A stretch of DNA of 64,000 nucleotides from G963668655 sp963668655 (GTDB taxonomy: Bacteria; Myxococcota_A; SURF-8): the NCBI GenBank assembly GCA_963668655.2, contig CAXXPQ010000002.1:1-64000 (forward strand). The letters are read 5' to 3'. The position numbers and the translations under genes are program-made. Each line of letters starts with the position of its first letter. Position 1 is the stretch's first letter. Under the pieces are notes generated by a model. It was not told the origin of the DNA, did no database searches, and saw only the letters and a list, made by a program, of their open reading frames with translations. Below, piece after piece: positions 1-8,671 of this stretch.

Positions 1-129
1 CAAAAGAAGATCCTGCCAATAGAAATAGTTGGTTTAAAACGTCTTTGCTTAGCCCCATTAAAGGCATTTTCAAGATTATAAAAAAAGGCTTTTTCAAGAT
101 TTTAGAAAAAATCATCGATTTAATACTTA

Positions 130-1035
130 GAACCTATCCCAATAGGCCAGTGGCCCGCCATGTGATAATTCCCAAGGCGAAGTGCAGCATGGCGATGTAG
201 GTGTCCGCGCGTTTCTCCCAACGCACGAGAATGCGGCGAAAGCGATTCAGCCAACTGTGCGTGCGTTCCACCACCCAGCGTCGCGCCTTGAAACCGGCTT
301 CGTGCTTGATGGCGATCGCTTCCTCGCCCCGCGAACGAATGTGAGCCGTGAACTTGAATTCCTCCACCAGGTCTCGAATCTCATCGTAGTCATAGCCCTT
401 ATCCATGCACAATCCCTGCGGCTTCCTGCGGGTCGGCCTCGGACGTTTCGCTTCGATGCTTTCCAGCGTCGCCTTCACCAGCTTCATGTCATGCCGGTTC
501 GCCCCGTCCACCGCTACGGCCAGGGGAATTCCCTTCGCCTCCACCAGAAGGCTGCGCTTGACGCCGCCTTTGCCGCGGTCGGTAGGATTGGGACCGGTTT
601 TTTTTCCCGCCCAAAGGAGCCTTCGTCATCGCCCCGTCCAGCGAACACCACGACCAGTCGATGCCCTTCAATTTGTCATACGCCAGCAACCCACGCCGCC
701 AGAATTCCTCGAACACCCCCGCCTCGGTCCATTCCCGAAAACGGCGGTAGGCCGAGCCGCACGAGCAGATGCCCGTGGCGTTGAGCGCGTTCCACTGGCA
801 ACCCGTGCGCAAAACGAACAGGATGGCGTTCAAGGCGGCCCGGTCATCGACACGGGGCCGATGACACCCCAGCGGATGCGCCGTCACATGAACCGGCAAC
901 AAAGACTTCATCTTCTTCCACAACTCGTCCGGGATGCGCCAACCATCATCCTTTACCACCAGACCCATGATCTACTCCTATAAATATATTATACTCATAG
1001 GAGTATACCACAATATCGCCTATTGGAATAGGCTC
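130..1035 (-). mobile_element. IS5-family insertion sequence, 906 bp
   Basis: Imperfect terminal inverted repeats (16 of 18 bases matching) lie at 130-147 and 1018-1035. They are flanked by direct TTA at 127-129 and 1036-1038; TTAG is an equally good reading. A single transposase split over two frames fills the element. Both ends appear complete, so the copy looks recent. It sits inside the AT-rich gene described at 1-2660. Confidence 0.85.
134..968 (-). CDS. IS5-family DDE transposase, two overlapping frames
   Basis: The first frame (968 down to 489) carries the N-terminal DUF4096-like part of IS5 transposases, with the motif RTGCQWNAL and the first acidic residue near SLDGA. The second frame (entered before 544, ending at 134) carries the C-terminal DDE part, with DKGYDYDEIR and RWVVERTHSWLNRFRR. 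The two parts join at a run of eight A residues (complement of 598-605), where the reading frame must shift by +1 (or -2). The joined protein would be about 277 residues, a normal IS5 size. Either slippage on the A8 run makes a fusion, or one base was lost or gained and the transposase is dead. The sequence alone does not decide. Confidence 0.85.
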
Positions 1036-1366
1036 TTAGTGGTTTCGCGAACAATGCTGGAGTTGCTGTGTTGTCCTTCTTACTACCATGCGGAATTATT
1101 GGCGATTGGCCGGATTATACGAAGTGCAAAGATATTGATCGTATTGACAGGATAATTCTATGTATCTACCAAGAGACAGCAGAGCAATATATCAAAAACA
1201 TCAAGAAAATTATTAAACATATAAAAATCTCCTACAAATCTTTGAATGAAGTGAACGAGAACATCAAGGAAATTAGATAGTGTCGTCACGAGTAGTTGAA
1301 TGTTCTCGACATGGATTTTGTGTTGGGGTATAATTCCTATCAATATAAAATATTGAAAGGATAGAC

Positions 1367-2130
1367 ATGCCAGCCGCCTATCACCGACACGATATTTCCG
1401 ATCACGTCTGGAGTCTTCTGGAGCCCCATTTGCCGGGTCGAAAAGGTGCCTGGGGCGGAATCGCAAAGAATAACAGGCAGTTCATCGATGCCGTCTTCTG
1501 GATTCTCCGTACGGGCGCTCCCTGGCGTGACCTACCGCCCGATTACGGCGACTGGAAGAATACCCACCGCCGCTTCTGCCGCTGGCGAGATAAAGGAATT
1601 TGGGAATCGCTACTCGAAATTCTTATCGACGAGCCCGATTACGAATGGCTGATGATCGACGCCAGCCACGTCAAAGTCCATCCCCACGCGGCGGGAGCGA
1701 AAGACGGCAACCAGGCGATGGGGCGAACAAAAGGGGGCTCAACTCCAAGATACATCTGGCCGTGGATGCGCATGGTATGCCGCTCCGAGTCCTTATTACA
1801 GACGGTCCCACAGCGGATTGTACGCAAGCTCACAACCTGATAAAAGGAATGGATGCCGCTTATTTGCTGGCTGATCGGGGATACGACACGAACGTGATTA
1901 TCGAGAAAGCCGAGCAGGCCGGGATGGAGGCGGTGATTCCGCCCAAGAAAAACAGGAAGGTTCAGCGCGAGTATGACAAGGAACTTTATCGTGCACGGCA
2001 CTTGGTGGAAAATGCCTTTCTCCACCTGAAACGCTGGCGTGGAATCGCAACGCGATACGCGAAAAACACCGCCTCATTCCTCGCCGCCGTTCAGATCCGT
2101 TGCCTTGTATTATGGCTCAATATCTTGTGA
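1367..2130 (+). CDS. IS5-family transposase made by -1 frameshifting (OrfA-OrfB)
   Basis: The first frame runs from ATG 1367 and carries the N-terminal IS5 domain (HDISDHVWSLLEPHLPG, RTGAPWRDLPPDYG). The second frame, ending at 2130, carries the catalytic part (LADRGYDTN, IPPKKNRK, LVENAFLHLKRWRGIATRY). The change of frame falls on A AAA GGG at 1729-1735, a heptamer suited to -1 slippage, and gives a fusion of about 254 residues. The second copy at 10632-11395 has the same heptamer at the same place and the same fusion length, so the shift is a family feature rather than a mutation. The closest described relatives are the IS427-type subgroup of IS5. Confidence 0.88.
1729..1735 (+). other. Programmed -1 frameshift heptamer of the IS5 transposase
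   Basis: A AAA GGG is in phase with the upstream frame (codons ACA AAA GGG). Slipping back one base moves ribosomes into the catalytic frame. The equivalent site in the other copy is the complement of 11027-11033. Confidence 0.7.
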
Positions 2131-2628
2131 CGACACTATCTAAAAGGGAAATCAAAGCCACTAAGAAACACCTTGGAACGAAAATATTATCCCCAGAGAG
2201 AAACAAGAAAAAGACATTCATTCTCGCGGGTAGTACATCAGACACAATTATAGAGAAATTCACTCTGGGTGAGTGCCAAAGTAATAGTGTAGTATATTCC
2301 TTTAGTAGCAAAACTTCAGAAGTTGTTTTAGATTCTGGTCAAGCAGTTGTTTTCAATACGACAACGCCGCCCCAAAAGTTGTTTGCTGATATTTCTTCTT
2401 TATGTGCTTTTATTGAAGTGAACAAGCCTGTTAATTCGGTTAGCCTGCATGGAAGGTGTCTAAACTGCAAAGCAAAGTTTGAGGATGTAATTCTTTTATC
2501 GGAAAAACAAGCACATCCTGTTGGGATAAATGAAGAACGGTGCCGCATTCGCGGGCTTTGCTGGTCTTATAAGTTTAAAAAGGCTGTCTTGCAAGACCTT
2601 AGAAAACTAAACAAAAAGGAAAAATGTA

Positions 2629-3354
2629 ATGAGATATTTGCAATCACTGTTGACTACTAAGCTTGTCGTGATTCCGTTGTTTATGCTTAGTATCTTATTG
2701 ATATCGTGTACCAAGAAAAATACGGATGTTTACTTATGGAAAGAGCAATATGTACAGAATAAATCAGAACTTAGCGAGCGCGAATGGCTTCCATTTCGTT
2801 TTATTGTCGATACGAGCAGTCAACCAGACTCCTCTTTTTTATTTTCATCGTTAATAATATTGAATCCAGATAAAGCGGATGGAACCAAAACAGAATACAA
2901 AAAGATCAGCAAAACATCAACTGATATGTTTTACGTAAAAAAGGGGGAACAGATAAAGTTTCAGTTGTGTATATCAGTAAGGGTAGAAATAGTAAAAGAA
3001 GAGTGCTTTGAAGGAACATTTACTGGACTGGACTATCCTTCTATGCAAAAAACTATGCAAAAAAATCTTTTTCCAGAATCCATCAAAGGAGATAATGTCA
3101 GTGAGTTTAGGCTTCCGCTGAAATACTCGGATTTTCCAAGAAACAGAAAGGAAATCAGACATTTCCAGTTCTGTGAAGTATTGTCGAATAGTAATGAAAA
3201 AGAACAAAAAAACACTAGTAACGGTGGCGGACAAAATATTCACAATAGTAAAAAGCAAAATGCATCTCAATGCCAGAACTCTTTTCGTAAAATTGCGACA
3301 ATCAGCAATGTTGTTTTGAGTATGGAAAAGGCTTCAGGAAGAAAAGAACAATAG
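2629..3354 (+). CDS. Predicted lipoprotein of unknown function
   Basis: A protein of 241 residues with an N-terminal signal: basic start, hydrophobic core at about residues 12-26 and a lipobox-like LLISC ending at Cys27, consistent with export and lipidation at the inner or outer membrane. The rest is rich in Lys, Ser and Asn, with two cysteine-containing motifs (KEECFEG near residue 125, and the C-terminal third). I see no known catalytic motif. The start overlaps the end of the preceding interrupted gene, and the next gene begins 20 bases after its stop, so the three probably form one transcript. Composition is much more AT-rich than the neighbouring mobile elements, which suggests separate acquisition. 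Confidence 0.7.
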   Translation: MRYLQSLLTTKLVVIPLFMLSILLISCTKKNTDVYLWKEQYVQNKSELSEREWLPFRFIVDTSSQPDSSFLFSSLIILNPDKADGTKTEYKKISKTSTDMFYVKKGEQIKFQLCISVRVEIVKEECFEGTFTGLDYPSMQKTMQKNLFPESIKGDNVSEFRLPLKYSDFPRNRKEIRHFQFCEVLSNSNEKEQKNTSNGGGQNIHNSKKQNASQCQNSFRKIATISNVVLSMEKASGRKEQ

Positions 3355-3373
3355 TTCGATTGGTTGAAATGCT

Positions 3374-4795
3374 TTGAATTCTTTTTTGTTCAAAATAAGC
3401 TTAGTTTTTTCGGCATTTTTCAGCACAACATCGTTATTACAACCGAATTCCTCAGAAGAGTTTTCTGACTGTATTCACGTAACTATTTGGGGAGAGTATG
3501 AAGAGTACAATTATAGGTTTATGGAACGTCTTTATTCTGGTTATTTACCAGCTAAGACGGCAAAAGGGGTTCTGGAAACCGAGATAAGTAAGACAATTTG
3601 CATCAGGAATACGGAACAAGATCTTGAGGTTGTCTTGGAGGTGATTAAAAACCTCATACAAGCTGATAAAATAAAATCAGGAATCCAGCGAGAAACTACA
3701 GGGCCATTCTCTGTAACAAGCGAAAAGAAAAGGAGCGTAGTCAGATTTCAGCTTGGGCAAACAGGTGTTGACAAGATATATTTAAATTCAAGACTGCAAA
3801 AAACGGCAACTAGAAATCATACTATTGACAAGATATATTTAAACTCAAGACTTCATAAAATGGCAAAAAAAAATCATGCTTCGGTTTCAGAATTTAGATC
3901 AACTATAAGATCAAGTGCTCCTCCTTATAAACCAATACATAAGTATCGGATTTCAGGCACCAACGATCTGATAATAGAACAAATCATCACAAAGAAGATT
4001 AATGTGTCAGAACAGAGAAAGAAATATGTGGAAAATGGAATCAGCAGTATTTGGGGAGACACAATATTTCCTGCAAAAAGTAAAGAAAAGAATGATGTAA
4101 TCAGTCAAAAGACTGTTATAAGAGATACTTATGAATCGAATAAAGATACTATTCAAGTAGAATCACTTCGTAGTCAGATCAATTGTTTTCATAATTTTCA
4201 GGGAAAAATTATCAATGAAGTTACGATTGATGGAGATTCCGAAATGGATCAGGATGAAATGGATCAGGATGAAGTGGATCAGGATGAAGTGGATCAGGAT
4301 GAAGTGGATCAGGATGAAGTGGATCAGGATGAAGTGGATCAGGATGAAGTGGATCAGGATGAAGTGGACATAGGCAAAGTGGATCAGGATGAAGTGGACA
4401 TAGGCAAAGTGGATCAGGATGAAGTAGATCCAGGCGAAATAGAGCCTACAGAGAACTGCTTTTTTGATATTCAGGTGGTTGACTTGCTACAAAAAATTTC
4501 TGCGGGGAGTGGTTTCCAGGTTGGTGACGCAAAGTGGATAACAGTTAGCATTGGCACTTCAGGAGAGCAGGAACTGTTGATATTCTCTGGTATTAACAAC
4601 ACTGATCGTAACTTTAAAAACATTCATGCAAAAATCACTGTAAAAACATGTAGCATCGAAAGCAAGAAAAGTCCAGAGCATCATCAAGGAGAATGCATTC
4701 CATATATTCCCAAAGGCATTATTACAACTGTACCAGCATCACAGGAAATTAAACCTGATAGTAGCTTTCTATTATACTTCTGGATAGAAAAATAA
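3374..4795 (+). CDS. Secreted or surface protein with an acidic pentapeptide tandem repeat
   Basis: A frame of 473 residues starting at TTG 3374; an in-frame stop lies just upstream, so the start cannot be much earlier. Residues about 5-22 are hydrophobic and look like a signal peptide. The middle contains two copies of a short motif (DKIYLNSRL at about 136 and 153). Residues about 291-360 are a run of 14 pentapeptides of the type VDQDE, interspersed with VDIGK. The C-terminal 110 residues look like a compact beta-rich domain with paired cysteines. No family is recognised. The acidic repeat may bind cations or act as a spacer; that is inference. It is the third gene of the AT-rich locus. A ribosome-binding site is weak. 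Confidence 0.65.
   Translation: MNSFLFKISLVFSAFFSTTSLLQPNSSEEFSDCIHVTIWGEYEEYNYRFMERLYSGYLPAKTAKGVLETEISKTICIRNTEQDLEVVLEVIKNLIQADKIKSGIQRETTGPFSVTSEKKRSVVRFQLGQTGVDKIYLNSRLQKTATRNHTIDKIYLNSRLHKMAKKNHASVSEFRSTIRSSAPPYKPIHKYRISGTNDLIIEQIITKKINVSEQRKKYVENGISSIWGDTIFPAKSKEKNDVISQKTVIRDTYESNKDTIQVESLRSQINCFHNFQGKIINEVTIDGDSEMDQDEMDQDEVDQDEVDQDEVDQDEVDQDEVDQDEVDQDEVDIGKVDQDEVDIGKVDQDEVDPGEIEPTENCFFDIQVVDLLQKISAGSGFQVGDAKWITVSIGTSGEQELLIFSGINNTDRNFKNIHAKITVKTCSIESKKSPEHHQGECIPYIPKGIITTVPASQEIKPDSSFLLYFWIEK
4244..4438 (+). repeat. 15-bp in-frame tandem repeat
   Basis: Thirteen consecutive 15-base units encode MDQDE (2), VDQDE (6 in a block, 2 more later), VDIGK (2) and VDPGE (1); a degenerate unit, IEPTE, follows. 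The central six units are identical in DNA sequence, so copy number can change by slippage or unequal recombination without breaking the frame. Confidence 0.93.
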
Positions 4796-4834
4796 TATAT
4801 CCTTTGTTGAGAACGTTTCTTCAATTGTTTGAAG

Positions 4835-5059
4835 TCATTTATGGAAACTGGCGTGTTTGCTATAGGTCGCTTCCTGCTCTGAATTGAATCCAGTAGCTGG
4901 TTTCTGGTTAGAAATCCCCAGAATATGTTTTCCATCACAGCATTGACACCCACAGACCCCGCCATGATGGGAACAGCATCCCCGTCTTGCCTCAACTTGT
5001 GAAACAAGTAAAAAGGAGGTGAGTACAATCAACGCTAGGGCTAAGAACGCCAGTCTCAT
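4835..5059 (-). CDS. Small secreted Cys/His-rich protein
   Basis: A 74-residue protein. A GGAGG site lies five bases before ATG 5059. Residues 1-24 form a clear signal peptide ending VEA, followed by a compact metal-ligand-like cluster (RRGCCSHHGGVCGCQCCDG). Such CCSHHGG-containing small exported proteins are common hypothetical proteins in proteobacteria; their role is unknown to me. The cluster could bind a metal or form disulfides in the periplasm, which is inference. It stands alone, convergent with the preceding gene and facing away from the IS3 element. Confidence 0.75.
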   Translation of the reverse strand: MRLAFLALALIVLTSFLLVSQVEARRGCCSHHGGVCGCQCCDGKHILGISNQKPATGFNSEQEATYSKHASFHK

Positions 5060-5244
5060 GGCTGGCCTCCAAGCTATGTGTATGTTGACAAAACTGTCTC
5101 ATATTTGGTCAATAGAATCAAGGCATAAATTACCAAACCGCCAGCCGCCCACGCAAACGGCTGGCCGGATGGATGGTGCCCTGCCCCCCAAAAACTGGAC
5201 AGCTGATGTGTTAGAATCCTCCAATGATTCAAGGAGGGATTCTG

Positions 5245-5514
5245 ATGAAAGGGAAACGGTTTTCGGACGAGCAGATCGTGACGATTCTAAAAGAGGCGGA
5301 ATGCAAGACCTCGACGGTGCAGGAGATCTGCCGCAAGCATGGCGTGTCTGAGCAGAGTTTCTATCGCTGGCGTAAGAAATTTGGTGGCCTGTCGGTTTCG
5401 GAGACCAGGCGGCTCAAGGATCTTGAAAAAGAGAACGCCCGCTTGAAACGGCTGCTTGCCGAACGGGATCTGGAACTTGACGTGGCCAAGGAGCTGTTGG
5501 AAAAAAACTGGTGA
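5245..5514 (+). CDS. IS3-family transposase OrfA (HTH_8 / transposase_8)
   Basis: Starts at ATG 5245 behind an AGGAGG site; 89 residues. The N-terminal helix-turn-helix (KRFSDEQIVTILKEAE ... HGVSEQSFYRWRKKFGG) binds the element's ends, and a C-terminal leucine-zipper-like region (KDLEKENARLKRLLAERD) mediates multimerisation, as in the family. The stop overlaps the GTG that opens OrfB. Confidence 0.92.
   Translation: MKGKRFSDEQIVTILKEAECKTSTVQEICRKHGVSEQSFYRWRKKFGGLSVSETRRLKDLEKENARLKRLLAERDLELDVAKELLEKNW
5502..5508 (+). other. Programmed -1 frameshift heptamer of the IS3 element
   Basis: A AAA AAC is in phase with OrfA (codons GAA AAA AAC), six bases before its stop. Slippage back by one base continues into OrfB and yields the OrfAB transposase, as known for IS3-family elements. 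Confidence 0.85.
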
Positions 5515-6365
5515 AGGCGGCGCATCGAAGGGAAGCGGTGGATCACGCGGCCTCGCGTGGTCTGTCCGTCCGACGAAGCGCCGCATTGGTCACGCTGCAA
5601 CGATCCACGTACTATTACAAGGCCCATCCGCGAGACGATTCGGTCCTGAAGGCCAGGCTCAAGGAGATCTCGGAAGATGAGCCGCGTTTCGGGTATCGCC
5701 GGGCCTGGGGCGTGATTTACAGATCAGAAATCGTCAATCTGAAACGGGTGTACCGTGTCTGGAGGGAATTGGAGCTTTGTCTTCCGAGGCACAAGCCGCG
5801 CAAGAAAAAGAAAACGAAGTCGGCGGGCCTGCCGGTCAAGGCCGAATGTCCGAACCATGTATGGACCTACGATTTCATGTTCGATTCGCTCAGCAACGGC
5901 AGGCGGATCAAGCTGTTGACGGTGGAAGACGAGTACACGCGGGAAGGTCTGGCAATCCATGTGGACAAAGGCATCAAATCGGCTGACCTGATCTGCATTC
6001 TGGACGACCTGTTCAATCAATACGGCAATCCGGCCTTTCTCCGCTCGGATAACGGTCCGGAATTCATCGCGGAAAAACTGAAAACCTGGCTCCAAAATCG
6101 CGGTACGGACACGCTGCATATCGACGCGGGCAGCCCCTGGCAGAACGGTTTCATCGAAAGTTTCAATTCGAAGGTGCGCGACGAGCATTTGAACATGGAG
6201 ATTTTCCTGACGTTGAGGGAGGCGCAGGTGAAGACCGAGATGTGGCGCAGGAAATACAACACGTTTCGTCCGCACAGCAGCCTGGGATATCGGACGCCGC
6301 AGCAGGAGCGGCGGCGTTTCTTCTCGGGGGCGCTGCCCCCGAACCCCCGGAGTTTAACGCTTTAA
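5511..6365 (+). CDS. IS3-family transposase OrfB (rve integrase core)
   Basis: 284 residues. An HTH_21-like N-terminus (DEPRFGYRRAWGVIYR) is followed by the integrase core, with Asp in VWTYDFMFDS, Asp in LRSDNGPEF and Glu in IESFNSKVRDEHL forming the DDE triad. The C-terminal FRPHSSLGYRTP motif is normal, but the last 20 or so residues are encoded by GC-rich hairpin DNA and may not be native. OrfB is made mainly as the OrfAB fusion through the slippery site at 5502-5508. Confidence 0.92.
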   Translation: MKAAHRREAVDHAASRGLSVRRSAALVTLQRSTYYYKAHPRDDSVLKARLKEISEDEPRFGYRRAWGVIYRSEIVNLKRVYRVWRELELCLPRHKPRKKKKTKSAGLPVKAECPNHVWTYDFMFDSLSNGRRIKLLTVEDEYTREGLAIHVDKGIKSADLICILDDLFNQYGNPAFLRSDNGPEFIAEKLKTWLQNRGTDTLHIDAGSPWQNGFIESFNSKVRDEHLNMEIFLTLREAQVKTEMWRRKYNTFRPHSSLGYRTPQQERRRFFSGALPPNPRSLTL

Positions 6366-6517
6366 GGCTTGCCCGATGGGCGTTTGAAGAAAAGAACAAA
6401 AAAGAAGGACGCGGCAAGAAAGCCGCGCCCATCGGTATAAGCACCCGTCCGGCGCTCGGGTCGCTCTCCAGCGGAGCCCTATCCCCCGGATGGGTACGGC
6501 CAGTGTACACGAAAAAG

Positions 6518-7480
6518 ATGATCGAAAAGGCAATTTGTGCTACGATTCAGATGGTCGAGCCGCATGGCTCATTCTCAACCCGGATTCTAACTCGTCAGCT
6601 GGTCCACACTACGGGGAGCAGAGCACGGGTCGCAAATTGGCGTGGCCCAAATAGCAAGCACTACAGCAATTTACAGTTGGTCCGTCAATGCGACAGTTTG
6701 CGCGAATTTCTTTATCTTTTTCTGAAGCGCACATACTATAATAATTATGATGCTTTATCGAAAGTAAGACCCAATACAAACGAGGCAACTATTTGGATTG
6801 GACAGAAAAATGCCGAATATGGGATACTTGTAACTCCACGCTTCAATACCAACAATGGGCAATGGGAAAATGACAAAAGCGAGATACGACACTTTAGCCA
6901 AATGTATTGGTCAATTGGCCATATTTTAGAAACAGGTCTTTGTGTTCCTGGGCGAAATAGAAGACATAAATTTAGTGATGTCGATGAATACTTAGATTTT
7001 TTCGAGGATGTTCTTGTCAGAAACTCAGGCTCAAAATATGAAGCAAAATTGGCTGAGTACTATTCAGAATTCGTCAGATTACACCCGCAGCCGCTCGATA
7101 TTCCTCTACTTATTCCTGAATTTAGATATGGTGGTTTAGCGCAGAAGCACAAATACAGGCTTGACTTTTGTATCTTCGAACCTCGAAATATGAATAAAAT
7201 TGGAATCGAACTTTCTCCTTGGTCTACGCATGGATATCTCTACAAGACAAAGAAACTAACTCAAAAGGAGATAAACGTGCTAGCTAGAGACAATTTTGAG
7301 AAAGAGATGCAAAAGCACAAAGAATATTTTTTTAACCACGATGTCTTTGTACTAATATATACAGACAATGATCTCGCTGACATGAAACGTGTCTTTACGA
7401 CAATTAAAAAGTATTTAGAGCCGCAAGTTGGAAACAACCGCTTAAGTCATCAAACTATAGCAGAAATGCTTGGATTATAA
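6518..7480 (+). CDS. Unrecognised protein with a PD-(D/E)XK nuclease-like core
   Basis: Read from ATG 6518 the protein is 320 residues. The frame is open further upstream, but that part overlaps the IS3 element in another frame and looks artificial, so the native N-terminus may have been lost. An N-terminal helical region is followed by an alpha/beta part with the spacing of a PD-(D/E)XK nuclease: Asp in KYRLDFCIFEP, then Glu in KIGIELSPW, with Ser where Lys is common. The C-terminus has a long basic helical hairpin (ARDNFEKEMQKHKEYFF) and a beta strand (VFVLIYTDND). AT-rich, flanked by mobile elements, and plausibly an orphan effector of a defence or conflict system. No promoter is evident and the family assignment is tentative. 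Confidence 0.55.
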   Translation: MIEKAICATIQMVEPHGSFSTRILTRQLVHTTGSRARVANWRGPNSKHYSNLQLVRQCDSLREFLYLFLKRTYYNNYDALSKVRPNTNEATIWIGQKNAEYGILVTPRFNTNNGQWENDKSEIRHFSQMYWSIGHILETGLCVPGRNRRHKFSDVDEYLDFFEDVLVRNSGSKYEAKLAEYYSEFVRLHPQPLDIPLLIPEFRYGGLAQKHKYRLDFCIFEPRNMNKIGIELSPWSTHGYLYKTKKLTQKEINVLARDNFEKEMQKHKEYFFNHDVFVLIYTDNDLADMKRVFTTIKKYLEPQVGNNRLSHQTIAEMLGL

Positions 7481-7844
7481 GCTTCCAATAGAAAAGTAGC
7501 TATCTGGGATGCATTCGGTACGGTACATGCACCCGTGGTGGTTGAGCTGGCTACTGAGAGGGGCACCTAGAAGAAATTGACGGTATACAATGATATACGG
7601 CAATCAAAACTCAACCTAATTCTGCAAACTATCTAAAGAAACCAGCTCAATCGAGAATCGATCCTTTGGACCTTATCCTTACACCCGCAAAATACTATAA
7701 CCAACTGTAATCACACAATAAATAACTTGACAACTGCCTGAATTCACTGCTATTCTAGCCCTACATCATCAATCTTTCTCACAAATACATGGGGCGATCC
7801 GTATGTGTCGGTTCTCTCCATTTCGCATTTCTGGAGCAGAACCC
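7481..7844. other. Intergenic stretch with no supported gene
   Basis: I see no complete gene, RNA or repeat here. The only open frames are short, and composition changes from AT-rich to GC-richer near 7800, where the primase remnant begins. Confidence 0.5.
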
Positions 7845-8116
7845 ATGACCCAGGACAAGGGCAAGGTTTGTCTTGCCGATGACATCAAGGAGGATCGGAA
7901 AAGCACTGGAAACCCGGCCAGCCTCGGCCTGCTTTGCACGGATCTGGGCAATGCGAAACGGCTGGTGGCATGGTACGGCGATCACCTACGGTATGTTGTG
8001 GCCGATAAACAGTGGCTTGTCTTCGATGACCTGAGATGGATTTCAGACGAAAGGGAACAAGCTCTGGAATTCGCCAAGGAAACGGTGATTCGCATCTACG
8101 GAGAGGCCGAAGGCAT
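7845..8116 (+). pseudogene. Remnant of a phage/satellite D5-type DNA primase, N-terminal part
   Basis: From ATG 7845 about 90 residues are readable. The segment NAKRLVAWYGDHLRYVVADK, followed by WLVFDDLRW and AKETVIRIYGEAE, matches the D5_N-like region that precedes the helicase domain of phage and satellite primases. The frame then runs into transposase sequence and stops, so the ATPase part is missing. A C-terminal piece of a similar protein lies on the other strand at 8874-9060. Confidence 0.6.
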
Positions 8117-8128
8117 TGAAGACGGCTT

Positions 8129-8467
8129 TTGAACGGTGAAATCGACATGTTTTTCGATGAACTCAAGGAATGCATTCCTTACAAACCGTGGAAGAAACGG
8201 GACAAGAAAAACGCAGAGGTGCTTTGGGGTTTTTACAAGTATATGGACAAGCACCGCAAGCGTCTGGCTTACGCAGAATTTCTTGCCAACGGCTGGCCAT
8301 TGGGGTCGGGCGCGATCGAGAGTGCACACAAGCACGTCATTCAAACAAGAATGAAGCAGGCGGGCATGCGCTGGTCGGTGGACGGCGCGCAACACAGGCT
8401 CACTCTCAGGGCTCTATACTCAACTGTCGGGCCAAAACGATTCCCCGAAGTCATGAAAGCAGCATGA
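8129..8467 (+). pseudogene. C-terminal fragment of an ISKra4-type transposase
   Basis: About 110 residues ending at TGA 8467. The hallmark GWPLGSGAIESAHKHV and MRWSVDGAQHRLTLRAL correspond to the C-terminal region of ISKra4-family transposases. The N-terminal two thirds are absent, being replaced upstream by the primase remnant. It is therefore a dead fragment. No terminal repeat was seen. Confidence 0.65.
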
Positions 8468-8593
8468 AAATCGCAATATTCTGTGATGCACACCGCGAGG
8501 ATAGAGAGGTTCATTTTCTTTTCGAAAGAAACTTGACAAAACGCAGGGATTCGGGTGATGATAGCCCCCCGTTGCGGCTTGGCCGCAAGATAT

Positions 8594-8671
8594 GGTGGGT
8601 GTAGCTCAGCTGGTTAGAGCGCTAGGTTGTGGCCCTGGAGGCCGTGGGTTCAAATCCCATCACTCACCCCA
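8594..8671 (+). tRNA. tRNA-His (anticodon GTG)
   Basis: A complete cloverleaf. The acceptor stem is 8595-8601 paired with 8661-8667. The anticodon stem is 8622-8626 with 8634-8638, and its loop carries GTG at 8629-8631. The T-loop TTCAAAT lies at 8649-8655. The extra G at 8594 can pair with discriminator C 8668, the identity mark of tRNA-His. CCA is encoded at 8669-8671. The gene is intact and is followed by a terminator. tRNA genes are common integration sites, and the remnants on both sides fit that. Confidence 0.97.

Larger units (their letters stand above)
1276..2140 (+). mobile_element. IS5-family insertion sequence, 865 bp, first copy
   Basis: The terminal inverted repeats (GATAGTGTCGTCACGAG at the left, its near-perfect complement at the right) lie at 1276-1292 and 2124-2140. 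They are flanked by the duplicated target TA at 1274-1275 and 2141-2142. A second copy of exactly the same length lies at 10622-11486. The insertion interrupts the gene described at 1-2660 without changing its frame. Confidence 0.92.
1..2660 (+). pseudogene. AT-rich gene of unknown function, open at its 5' end and split by two IS5-family insertions
   Basis: The host sequence is 1-129, 1036-1275 and 2141-2660. Removing the two insertion sequences together with one copy of each target duplication leaves one uninterrupted reading frame of about 293 codons, from the window edge to the stop at 2658-2660, with no internal stop. The predicted product begins with a lysine and phenylalanine-rich amphipathic stretch, then a short hydrophobic segment, a Lys/Ile-rich helical part and a C-terminal part with several cysteines (the CLNC motif and RCRIRGLC). 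I do not recognise a family. The end overlaps the start of the next gene (2629) by 32 bases, as in an operon. The true start lies outside the window. As it stands the gene is inactivated. The middle piece from GTG 1068 to 1280 could be translated only as a stub. Confidence 0.7.
5175..6365 (+). mobile_element. IS3-family insertion sequence, right end not found
   Basis: The left end is marked by a C-rich terminus (CCCCCCAAAAACTGGACA) at about 5187-5204, typical of IS3-family ends. OrfA and OrfB are complete or nearly so. No matching complement of the left end appears after OrfB. Instead the reading frame ends in a GC-rich hairpin sequence (6328-6350), so the right terminus is probably truncated or replaced. 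The boundaries are approximate. Confidence 0.7.

Noticed and set aside
4244..4438. CRISPR array
   Set aside because: Repeats are directly adjacent 15-base coding units without unique spacers, and no cas gene is present.
6325..6348. Rho-independent terminator from the GC-rich hairpin near the end of IS3 OrfB
   Set aside because: The stem is strong but there is no T tract and it lies before the stop codon.
6242..6517. N-terminal extension of the orphan nuclease-like protein
   Set aside because: It overlaps OrfB of the IS3 element in another frame and then GC-rich hairpin DNA, so it is probably not native.
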